Assembly (NCBI GenBank): GCA_959604115.1
Contig: CAUHBW010000153.1
Location: 1-8,360 of the forward strand
Source: an uncultured Bilophila sp.
GTDB taxonomy: Bacteria > Desulfobacterota > Desulfovibrionia > Desulfovibrionales > Desulfovibrionaceae
Length of the DNA: 8,360 bases
Direction of reading: 5' to 3'
Shown here: piece after piece, positions 1-5,066 of the stretch
Position numbering within the stretch: position 1 is the first letter of the stretch
How the letters are laid out: each line of letters starts with the position of its first letter
Translations under genes and position numbers: made by a program
The notes under the pieces: generated by a model
What the model saw: only the letters and a program-made list of their open reading frames with translations
Told to the model about the DNA's origin: nothing
The model's database searches: none

Positions 1-518
1 ATGATGCCGGTATCCACTTGGCGGCAGGCCATTTCGATGCGGTCGATCTCCTCGGGGAGCTTCACGAGGCGCAGGCCGCGCAGCATGGGGCCCGCATCCC
101 TGAACATGCACCCGGGGAACGCGGCGCACAGGGCATCGAAGACGGATGCGGCGGTTTGGCTGAAGTCAATGCCGACCACGCCTCCCAGACCAGGACGATC
201 CCCTTTGAGCTTACGGATAAGGCAATCCGCGCCGACGCTGTCTTCCGCCACCATTACGCAGACTGCGGCGGGGTCCCTGGCAAGCTGAGCTTTGGCGGGT
301 TGGGCCAGATCGGGATACAGCCAGCAGGTGCAGGCCGGTTTGCCCGCGCCCGTTTCAGGCTCGAACAGGGCGAGTATGGCCCTGTCCGGCGTCTGTTTGA
401 CATAGGGGAGCATGGGGCCGGCCACGTATCCGAAATTTTCGGTGTCGGCCAGCAGAAGGCTCCCCATGCCCTGCTCCCGCATAGCTCCGGCGAGTCGGGA
501 TTGAATGGATGCTTGCAT
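1..518 (-). CDS. M24-family metallopeptidase (Xaa-Pro peptidase/creatinase-like), N-terminal part, truncated by window edge
   Basis: The frame opens with ATG at 518, preceded by AAGGAG five bases upstream, and stays open to the window edge, giving 172 residues. The protein starts MQASIQSRLAGAM and continues with SLLLADTENFGYVAG (about residues 20-34), the pattern of a creatinase N-terminal domain, where a short amphipathic helix is followed by a strand and a 'N..Y.tG' segment. At residues 147-168 the sequence LRGLRLVKLPEEIDRIEMA matches the hinge that leads into the pita-bread catalytic domain in Xaa-Pro aminopeptidases and dipeptidases (R..K.pEEI..i..A). The metal-binding catalytic domain lies outside the window, so activity cannot be checked. 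Family members cleave Xaa-Pro or related amide bonds, or act on creatine-like substrates. There is no signal peptide, so it is probably cytoplasmic. It lies downstream of the ABC importer genes on the same strand, so it may process what they import; that is inference from position. Confidence 0.8.
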   Translation of the reverse strand, partial: MQASIQSRLAGAMREQGMGSLLLADTENFGYVAGPMLPYVKQTPDRAILALFEPETGAGKPACTCWLYPDLAQPAKAQLARDPAAVCVMVAEDSVGADCLIRKLKGDRPGLGGVVGIDFSQTAASVFDALCAAFPGCMFRDAGPMLRGLRLVKLPEEIDRIEMACRQVDTGI

Positions 519-583
519 GTATACTCCTTGTTTTCACACGGTTCCGGGTTGCCCGTTTTGGGTCTGGCCGCCATCCGGGGCGT

Positions 584-678
584 CCGCGGAGGGTACCGCG
601 GGATACGGGGACGGAGGCCCGGGGTGCCGATTCCAAACCCTGTTATGGCGTTGCGGCGGGGCGCGGGAGTCCCGCACC
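584..678 (-). other. Gap between permease and M24 gene with two GC-rich hairpins
   Basis: The 200 bases between the permease stop (719) and the M24 start (518) hold no convincing gene. Two inverted repeats are visible. At 660-678 an eight-pair stem (one G-U pair in the minus-strand RNA) encloses a three-base loop. At 584-601 two copies of CCGCGG flank six bases. Neither is followed by a T-run in the minus direction, so they do not look like classic intrinsic terminators. They may act as mRNA processing or stability elements that set M24 expression apart from the transporter. No good promoter is visible in the gap, so read-through from the transporter is the simplest reading. In GC-rich DNA short stems also arise by chance. 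Confidence 0.4.
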
Positions 679-718
679 CTTTCAGTGAACATCTCTCCAC
701 GGCTTCCCGCAGTCCCCG

Positions 719-1789
719 CTAACAGGCATGGCGAACGGTGGACATGCGCGCCTCAAGATACCGGGATAACCGGGTCAGCGGCACGAGCAGAAGCAGGTAG
801 CCGATGGTGGCGATGATCAGCGGGGTCGGGTTGGCCGTCCACGACTGCACCACAAGCGCCTCGCGCAGCAGTTCCGGTATGCCGACCACGGAACAGATGA
901 CGGTTTCCTTGAGCAGGGCCACGAACTGCCCGGTCAGCGGCGGCATGGCGGTCTTGAAGGCCTGCGGGAACACAATGAGCCGAAAGGTCTTGAAGGTGCC
1001 AAGCCCGAGGGAGCGCGCGGCCTCGAGCTGCCCACGGCCCACGGCGCTGACGCCCGAACGCAGGATTTCGCTGAAAAAGGCGCTGTGGTTCAGGGTCAGG
1101 GTCAGAATGCCGGATACCATCAGCGGCAGGTAGATGCCGATGAACGGCGCGCCGTAGTGGAGGAGGGACACCAGCACGATGGTGGGCAGGGCGCGGAACA
1201 CGTCCACGTACGCCCTGACGAACCCGGTCATGACCTTGTTCTCAAGGAAGCGCACGAGGGTCAGGAAGACGCCGAGCCAGAAGGCGCACAGCGTGGCAAT
1301 GATCCCCACTTCAAGCGTGGTCAGAAACCCGCCCGCCAGCGCTTTCATGCCGCTTTCCCCAAGGATCTCGAAATTGAAGAACACGTAGGCCAGCCGCGAC
1401 CAGTCCGCGCCGGAATAGCGGACGAAGAGCCCGCCCCAAAGCACGAGCAGCCCCACGGCGGCGCAGGAGGAAAGGGCGCGCCCCATATCCCGGTTGGACA
1501 GGAAGACGATGCCGCCGATGACGGAAAAGAGGGCGTAGCCGAAAAGCGAAAGGCTCCCCAGCGTGCTCATGCCGCCGCCCACGGGCGTCCCGCCGGGTAG
1601 GAGGAACCCCCACGCGATCAGGACGGCAAGCACGAAAAGGGCGGCTTTCGTCGAATGGTACCAAGGGCCGGTGATACGCGGGCGGCGGTGCGGGCGTGGG
1701 GCTCCTCCGGCCTGCTCCAGATGCGGGCAGTGCGGGGCCCCCTGCCGCTGTTCGACTTGCCGGGGCGTCGGATGCGAATCTCTGGACAT
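719..1789 (-). CDS. Amino-acid ABC transporter permease (HisM/GlnP type) with extended N-terminus
   Basis: This is an integral inner-membrane subunit of a polar amino-acid ABC importer, 356 residues. The C-terminal part is the standard permease domain: GGFLTTLEVGI (153-163) opens it, the cytoplasmic EAA loop that docks on the ATPase is EAARSLGLGTFKTFRLIVFP (256-275), and LLKETVICSVVGIPEL (292-307) follows. Usual members have about 220-240 residues. This one adds about 40 hydrophilic residues rich in Pro, His and Arg, then three predicted membrane segments (about 47-65, 79-97, 106-124). It resembles the other permease at 2517-3503, sharing the RYSGA.W motif and an FFN motif before the core domain, so the two probably form a heterodimer from an old duplication. 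I chose ATG at 1789 because TGAGG lies six bases upstream; a GTG at 1801 would give four more residues and overlap the ATPase stop (GTGA) but has no Shine-Dalgarno sequence. Confidence 0.9.
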   Translation of the reverse strand: MSRDSHPTPRQVEQRQGAPHCPHLEQAGGAPRPHRRPRITGPWYHSTKAALFVLAVLIAWGFLLPGGTPVGGGMSTLGSLSLFGYALFSVIGGIVFLSNRDMGRALSSCAAVGLLVLWGGLFVRYSGADWSRLAYVFFNFEILGESGMKALAGGFLTTLEVGIIATLCAFWLGVFLTLVRFLENKVMTGFVRAYVDVFRALPTIVLVSLLHYGAPFIGIYLPLMVSGILTLTLNHSAFFSEILRSGVSAVGRGQLEAARSLGLGTFKTFRLIVFPQAFKTAMPPLTGQFVALLKETVICSVVGIPELLREALVVQSWTANPTPLIIATIGYLLLLVPLTRLSRYLEARMSTVRHAC

Positions 1790-1795
1790 GGCAGG

Positions 1796-1800
1796 CCTCA
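1796..1800 (-). promoter_or_regulatory. Ribosome binding site deciding the start of the downstream permease
   Basis: TGAGG on the minus strand lies six bases before ATG 1789. It overlaps the TGA stop of the ATPase gene (1800-1798), so ribosomes ending the ATPase could restart on the permease. This favours ATG 1789 over GTG 1801. Confidence 0.6.
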
Positions 1801-2541
1801 CAGGATCTTGCTGAGGAAACTTCTGCAGCGTTCGTGCCGAGGATTGGTGAAGACCTCTTGCGGCGATCCTTCCTCAATGATCACGCCGTCGGCCAGCACG
1901 AGCACCTTATCCGCCACTTCGCGGATAAAGGACATTTCATGGCTCACCACCACCATCGTCATGCCCTGCTTCGCCAGATCAATCATGACTTCAAGAACTT
2001 CCCCGATCATTTCCGGGTCAAGGGCACTGGTGGGCTCGTCGAAGAGCATGACCTTCGGGCGCATGGCGAGCGCGCGGGCGATGGCCACGCGCTGCTGTTG
2101 CCCGCCCGAGAGCATGTCCGGGTAGGAGGCGTGCTTGTCGGCGAGCCCGACTCTGGAAAGCAGCTCCATGCCGTACGCCTCGGCCTCCTTACGGGAGAGG
2201 CCGCGCACGTTGACCGGGGCCAGCATAATGTTCTGGATGGCGGTCATGTGCGGGAACAGGTTGAACCCCTGAAACACCATGCCGATGTTCTCGCGCATTT
2301 TGTTGAGGTTCAGGTGCGGGTCGGTGATCTCATGGCCATTGATGAAGATCTCCCCTGAGCTGGCTTCCTCCAGCCTGTTCAGACATCGCAGGAACGTGCT
2401 CTTGCCCGATCCCGAAGGCCCGATGACCGCACAGACCTCGCCCTTCGTGACGGTGGTACTGACGCCGCGCAGGACATGGAGCTCCTTGTAGTGCTTATGC
2501 AGGCCGCAGACTTCGATCATGCACGATGCGGTGTTGTCCAT
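1798..2541 (-). CDS. Amino-acid ABC transporter ATP-binding protein (GlnQ/HisP family)
   Basis: This is the cytoplasmic ATPase that powers the importer, 247 residues, a normal length for the family. All nucleotide-binding motifs are intact: Walker A GPSGSGKST (41-49), Q-loop Gln91 in VFQGFNLFPH, signature LSGGQQQR (144-151), Walker B VMLFDEP (164-170), D-loop SALD (172-175) and switch His201 in VVSHEM. The QGFNLFPHMT segment and the C-terminal GSPQEVFTNPRHERCRSFLSKI are typical of the polar amino-acid branch (GlnQ, HisP, ArtP, AapP). The ATG at 2541 has AAAGGAG nine bases upstream; the same frame stays open further upstream, but that stretch lies under the upstream permease gene. The start overlaps the end of that permease by 25 bases, and the stop abuts the next permease, so the three membrane-complex genes are probably translationally coupled. 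Substrate cannot be read from this subunit. Confidence 0.96.
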   Translation of the reverse strand: MDNTASCMIEVCGLHKHYKELHVLRGVSTTVTKGEVCAVIGPSGSGKSTFLRCLNRLEEASSGEIFINGHEITDPHLNLNKMRENIGMVFQGFNLFPHMTAIQNIMLAPVNVRGLSRKEAEAYGMELLSRVGLADKHASYPDMLSGGQQQRVAIARALAMRPKVMLFDEPTSALDPEMIGEVLEVMIDLAKQGMTMVVVSHEMSFIREVADKVLVLADGVIIEEGSPQEVFTNPRHERCRSFLSKIL

Positions 2542-3503
2542 CTCGCGAGTCTCCTTTCGAGCAGCGTGCTTCCGTACATGAGCGGCAGAAGCAGCACCAA
2601 ATACATGATGGTGATGGTGACGAGGGGGGTCGGGTTGGCCTTCCATTCCACGATTTCCATGGCCCGCTTGAGCAGTTCGGGCATACCCACCACGGAGACG
2701 AAGGCCGTGGCCTTGAGCAGCCCCACCAGATGCCCGGTAAGCGGCGGCAGCACCACACGGATCGCAAGCGGCAGGATGACGAAGCGCATGGTCTGGATCA
2801 CGCCGAGCCCGAGGGAACGGGCCGCCTCCACATGCCCCCGGCCTACGGATTCTATCCCCGCCCGGAAGTATTCGATCATGAAGGCCAGCGCGCTGAGGAA
2901 AAGCCCGCACACGCCCGCCGCAAAGGGAGAACTGTGGATTTCGAGGAACGGCAGCGCGTAATAGATGAAGATGACCAGCACGAGGATAGGGAGCGAACGG
3001 AACACGTCTACGAACGCGTCGATGGCGCAGTTGAAAATGGGGTTGTTCAGGGTGCGGATGATCGCGATGATCGGCGCGATGGTCACGGACAGCACGGCCG
3101 AACAAATGAAGATCAACAACGTATTCTCAAGCCCGCCAAGCAGGATGGGCCACGTTTCGACAATGAGTTCCCTGTTGAAGAACATCATGCCGAGCAAATC
3201 CCACTGTGCCCCGGAATACCGGTAAAACACCAGCCCGAGCAAACCGAGGAAGCCGAGCGCGGCAGCCGTCCCCGCCAGTTGCGGGCGCCTTTTGTCCATT
3301 GTGGTCACAATCATGGGAACGGCCGCGAGCAGCATATACAGGCCCATGCCAAGCCAGCCACCGATACCGAGCGAGGTTCCCGTGGGTGGGAGAAGGCCCC
3401 ACGCGACCGCGATGAGGGCGCCCACCAGCCCCCACAGGAATCCATCACGCTGATACCAGAGCCGTTGCCGCTTCTGCCGCGAGTGTGTGTTCTCTGCCTG
3501 CAT
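2517..3503 (-). CDS. Amino-acid ABC transporter permease (HisM/GlnP type) with three extra N-terminal membrane segments
   Basis: This is an inner-membrane channel subunit of the polar amino-acid importer, 328 residues. Three predicted membrane segments (about 21-39, 51-69, 76-94) precede the standard permease domain, which begins at LLGGLENTLLIFI (121-133). The EAA docking loop is EAARSLGLGVIQTMRFVILP (226-245), followed by LLKATAFVSVVGMPELL (262-278) and a last membrane helix at about 294-315. Long N-termini occur in the AapQ/AapM and BztB/BztC permeases of general amino-acid importers, though I do not see enough to place it there. The ATG at 3503 has a perfect GGAGG five bases upstream. It is 48 bases downstream of the binding-protein gene, with a strong hairpin between, and overlaps the ATPase start by 25 bases. 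It probably pairs with the homologous permease at 719-1789. Confidence 0.93.
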   Translation of the reverse strand: MQAENTHSRQKRQRLWYQRDGFLWGLVGALIAVAWGLLPPTGTSLGIGGWLGMGLYMLLAAVPMIVTTMDKRRPQLAGTAAALGFLGLLGLVFYRYSGAQWDLLGMMFFNRELIVETWPILLGGLENTLLIFICSAVLSVTIAPIIAIIRTLNNPIFNCAIDAFVDVFRSLPILVLVIFIYYALPFLEIHSSPFAAGVCGLFLSALAFMIEYFRAGIESVGRGHVEAARSLGLGVIQTMRFVILPLAIRVVLPPLTGHLVGLLKATAFVSVVGMPELLKRAMEIVEWKANPTPLVTITIMYLVLLLPLMYGSTLLERRLARWTTPHRA

Positions 3504-3508
3504 TGCGT

Positions 3509-3522
3509 CCTCCGCCGGGAGG
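3509..3522 (-). promoter_or_regulatory. Short hairpin that would cover the permease ribosome binding site
   Basis: In the minus-strand RNA CCUCC, a CGGC loop and GGAGG form a perfect five-pair stem, and GGAGG (3513-3509) is the Shine-Dalgarno sequence of the permease at 3503. Two bases of this stem (3521-3522) also belong to the longer hairpin at 3521-3544, so the two cannot fully form together. A role in translation control is possible but unproven. Confidence 0.4.
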
Positions 3523-3544
3523 GGCGGCGCGGGAACGCCGCCCC
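3521..3544 (-). other. Strong nine-pair hairpin between binding-protein and permease genes
   Basis: GGGGCGGCG (3521-3529 on the plus strand) and CGCCGCCCC (3536-3544) form a perfect nine-pair stem around a six-base loop, just after the binding-protein stop. There is no T-run after it in the minus direction. Such hairpins after the first gene of importer operons are known to protect the binding-protein message or partly stop transcription, which gives the periplasmic protein in excess of the membrane complex. That role is inference here. Confidence 0.6.
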
Positions 3545-3551
3545 CAAAAGG

Positions 3552-4361
3552 TTATTTCGGCTGCCAGGGGGTCGTGTACACGTGCATAGTGGAGGAATCG
3601 GGGCCGGGCTTCGTGCCGAGCCACTTCTCGTACAGAGCGGCGAGCGTCCCGTCCTTCTTCATGCTGTTGAGGATCGTGTTATACTCGTCGCGCAGGGGAT
3701 CGCCCTTGCGGAAGGCCACGCCCTGGACGAACACGTCGCCCACGGGGAAGGCCACGCCAAGCATGGGGTAGTTCCTGATCTGATAAAGGGCGCGGGTCTG
3801 TTCGCGCAGGTAGGCGTCGAGCCGCTTGTTCATGAGATCCATGAGGATGTCGATGGAGCGGTCATAGGTGCGGATGGTGTAGGGGCCGTACTTTTCCTGA
3901 TTGGCGTCGAGCCAGCGCTGCTCGGCCGTGCCCGCCTCGGCGCCCACGGTCTTGCCCTTGAGCTGTTCCGGGCTGGTGATGGCGTCGTTCTTCCGGGTCA
4001 CGAAGGCGAGCTGTGCGTCAACCCACGGATCGGAAAAATCCATCATGACAAGGCGTTCCTTGTTGATCCACGTATTCCCGGCGGCGTCCCACTTTTTGGC
4101 CTGAAGGCCCGGCGCAAGACCGGCGAAAGGAATGTTCGTCATCACGAGCTTTTTGCCCATACGCTTGGCGACTTCCTCGTGCAGGTCCACTTCAAAGCCC
4201 ACCAATTTCCCGTTTTCCATGAAGGCGAAAGGTGGGGCCGTGGCGTTGACTGCGGCGCGCAGTTCCTTGCCGGAGTCGGCGGCTTCGGCCTTCGCCGCCC
4301 CCATCACCAGCCCCGTACAGGCCATCGCAGCCAACAAGACAAGAACATGTAACCGGTTCAT
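3552..4361 (-). CDS. Periplasmic amino-acid-type solute-binding protein (SBP_bac_3 family)
   Basis: This is the periplasmic receptor of the importer, 269 residues, normal for the family. It starts at ATG 4361, with GAGGAG five bases upstream. The N-terminus (MNRLHVLVLLAAMACTGLVMG, about 1-21) is a Sec signal sequence; likely cleavage is after Ala25 or Ala27 (AKA/AEA). The mature part shows the family pattern: APPFAF (42-47), GFEVDL (55-60), NKERLVMMDFSDPW (100-113) and a 'GT' loop at 144-145. Arg103 aligns with the arginine that holds the ligand carboxylate in GlnH and the lysine/arginine/ornithine-binding protein. At the position of the aspartate that usually holds the ligand alpha-amino group, this protein has Glu187 within DAYLREQTRALY (182-193), by comparison with DAVLHDTPNILY in GlnH. 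The ligand may therefore be an unusual amino acid or related compound. As first gene of the leftward operon it is followed by a hairpin, consistent with higher expression than the membrane subunits. Confidence 0.93.
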   Translation of the reverse strand: MNRLHVLVLLAAMACTGLVMGAAKAEAADSGKELRAAVNATAPPFAFMENGKLVGFEVDLHEEVAKRMGKKLVMTNIPFAGLAPGLQAKKWDAAGNTWINKERLVMMDFSDPWVDAQLAFVTRKNDAITSPEQLKGKTVGAEAGTAEQRWLDANQEKYGPYTIRTYDRSIDILMDLMNKRLDAYLREQTRALYQIRNYPMLGVAFPVGDVFVQGVAFRKGDPLRDEYNTILNSMKKDGTLAALYEKWLGTKPGPDSSTMHVYTTPWQPK

Positions 4362-4391
4362 ACTGACTCCTCTGTTGAGGGTTCTCCCGCA

Positions 4392-4420
4392 CCGGGGCCC
4401 CGCCGGACGGGGCTTCCCGG
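4392..4420 (-). other. Stable hairpin in the leader of the binding-protein mRNA
   Basis: CCGGG (4392-4396) pairs with CCCGG (4416-4420), and GCCCCG (4397-4402) pairs with CGGGGC (4408-4413). The result is an 11-pair stem with a two-base bulge and a five-base loop, about 30 bases before the binding-protein start site. No T-run follows it in the minus direction and no leader peptide with a good ribosome binding site is seen. It may affect message stability or be fortuitous. Confidence 0.4.
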
Positions 4421-4484
4421 CTTGCATCAACCGCATATGGAGGCGCTTTCGCGTTTCCTTGTTCCTTGTGTGCCGTTTCCCGAG

Positions 4485-4498
4485 GCAAACTCGTTTGC
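4485..4498. repeat. Perfect 14-base dyad GCAAAC-TC-GTTTGC
   Basis: Two six-base arms flank a two-base centre. The dyad falls about 25-35 bases after the inferred start of the leftward transcript, so it could be a repressor site or a small RNA hairpin. It looks like LacI/PurR-type operators in its arms, but the centre is two bases longer than the PurR pattern, so no regulator is assigned. Confidence 0.3.
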
Positions 4499-4519
4499 AT
4501 GCGCTTGCTGTGACGCCGT

Positions 4520-4556
4520 TTTAGTTCACTATATGAAATTCATTTTGTAATACAAA
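4520..4556 (-). promoter_or_regulatory. Promoter/operator module for the leftward transporter operon
   Basis: Read on the minus strand, TTCATATAGTGAACTAAA (4537-4520) contains a -10-like TATAGT (4533-4528), and TTTGTA (4556-4551) sits 17 bases upstream as a weak -35. The same 18 bases, with one change, occur in front of the rightward operon in its own direction. ATGAA/TTCA half-sites are packed around the -10, so a bound regulator would block or remodel RNA polymerase there. The predicted leader to the binding-protein ATG is about 160 bases. The promoter reading rests on sequence only. Confidence 0.6.
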
Positions 4557-4557
4557 A
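4543..4557. repeat. Perfect 15-base dyad over the leftward -35 region
   Basis: TTTTGTA and TACAAAA flank a single base and overlap the -35-like hexamer of the leftward promoter. It is a candidate operator distinct from the TTCA/TGAA module, since the rightward promoter has only its left half (TTTTCGTATTA). Confidence 0.4.
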
Positions 4558-4934
4558 CTAAACTTGTTCCCGATAGGATGTCAAGGGGGGACAGCTCCAT
4601 CCATCACGAAAATTGAGGAAAGGCAGCGGAACAGGAGCGGGACTTCACGGAAGGAAGTTATACGGTTGTCGATATAAGTTCATATCTATTTAATAATATT
4701 ATATTTTTTAGAATCTTTCTTCAATCCCCATCCGCCCCGCCAGTCCCGCCAGTTTTCTACCTCGCTTTTAGGGCCAACCGTTTCAGGATACGGCTCCGCA
4801 TTGCTCCAAACCCTGCGCTTGGAGGAGTGCTACCGTGCCATGAGTACCGCCGTAACATAAATTCATACAACACACTGTAAAAAAAGAAAAAAGAGACCTA
4901 TCCCGGCACGATTCACCTTTTTCGGCCTTCCCGC
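4558..4934. other. AT-rich non-coding stretch without a supported gene
   Basis: No convincing gene is seen on either strand across these roughly 375 bases; the few small ORFs lack a properly spaced ribosome binding site. Composition drops sharply compared with the GC-rich genes, most clearly at about 4672-4712, where a run of T and A occurs. A single half-site AGTTCATAT (4677-4685), identical to nine bases of the rightward operator, lies inside an imperfect dyad (4671-4686). It may be an auxiliary regulator site. No tRNA, terminator or mobile-element end was recognised. Confidence 0.5.
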
Positions 4935-4963
4935 TTGACTTCTTTTGGCGAACCTCATATTTT
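4935..4963 (+). promoter_or_regulatory. Possible upstream sigma-70-type promoter of the rightward operon
   Basis: TTGACT (4935-4940) and TATTTT (4958-4963) are separated by 17 bases. If used, transcription would start just before the dyad at 4976-4998, which would then be a downstream repressor site. The alternative -10 inside the dyad is described separately. Confidence 0.4.
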
Positions 4964-4998
4964 CGTATTATGAATTTTAGTTCATATAATGAACTAAA
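4962..4998 (+). promoter_or_regulatory. Promoter/operator module for the rightward catabolic operon
   Basis: TTTAGTTCAT (4976-4985) and ATGAACTAAA (4989-4998) form a perfect 10-base dyad with a three-base centre. The middle contains a consensus -10, TATAAT (4985-4990), and TTCGTA (4962-4967) lies 17 bases upstream as a weak -35. An additional ATGAA half-site is at 4970-4974. The half TTCATATAATGAACTAAA (4981-4998) matches the leftward module at 17 of 18 bases. T-N11-A spacing (TTCATATAATGAA) would suit a LysR-type protein, and MarR- or GntR-type repressors also bind such dyads, so the regulator class is open. Confidence 0.65.
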
Positions 4999-5053
4999 TC
5001 AACCAGTGTCCCAAACAAAAACGCCGCAAGGCGACTCCCCCTGACCGCCGGAC

Positions 5054-5060
5054 AAAGGAG
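5054..5060 (+). promoter_or_regulatory. Ribosome binding site supporting a GTG start
   Basis: AAAGGAG lies six bases before GTG at 5067 and decides the start of the acyl-CoA synthetase, since no ATG occurs near the beginning of the conserved N-terminal domain. Confidence 0.8.
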
Positions 5061-5066
5061 TCTCCC

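Noticed and set aside
1798..3105. A longer version of the ATPase with about 188 extra N-terminal residues
   Set aside because: The extra part overlaps the upstream permease in another frame, is low-complexity, and the normal family start at 2541 has a good ribosome binding site.
4311..4322. Possible lipoprotein attachment cysteine in the binding-protein signal peptide
   Set aside because: Cys15 is preceded by A-M-A, not a convincing lipobox, and good signal peptidase I sites lie ten or so residues further on.
2526..4352. A 608-codon open frame on the plus strand
   Set aside because: It runs antisense to the permease and binding-protein genes, which have clear family motifs and good ribosome binding sites. 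Its product is rich in His, Glu and Arg with no recognisable domain, as expected for an antisense frame in GC-rich DNA.
4485..4498. PurR-type operator
   Set aside because: The arms GCAAAC/GTTTGC match, but a two-base centre breaks the PurR spacing, so it is kept only as an unassigned dyad.
4192..4500. A 102-codon minus-strand frame that begins in the binding-protein leader
   Set aside because: It lacks a ribosome binding site and runs out of frame into the binding-protein gene; its product has no signal or domain.
4578..4616. A 12-residue open frame in the intergenic region, and a 6-residue one at 4840-4860
   Set aside because: Neither has a properly spaced ribosome binding site, and both are short enough to be chance.
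4672..4712. AT-rich tract as a replication origin or a mobile-element end
   Set aside because: No repeated DnaA-type boxes, target duplications or terminal repeats were found; its place between divergent promoters explains the composition well enough.
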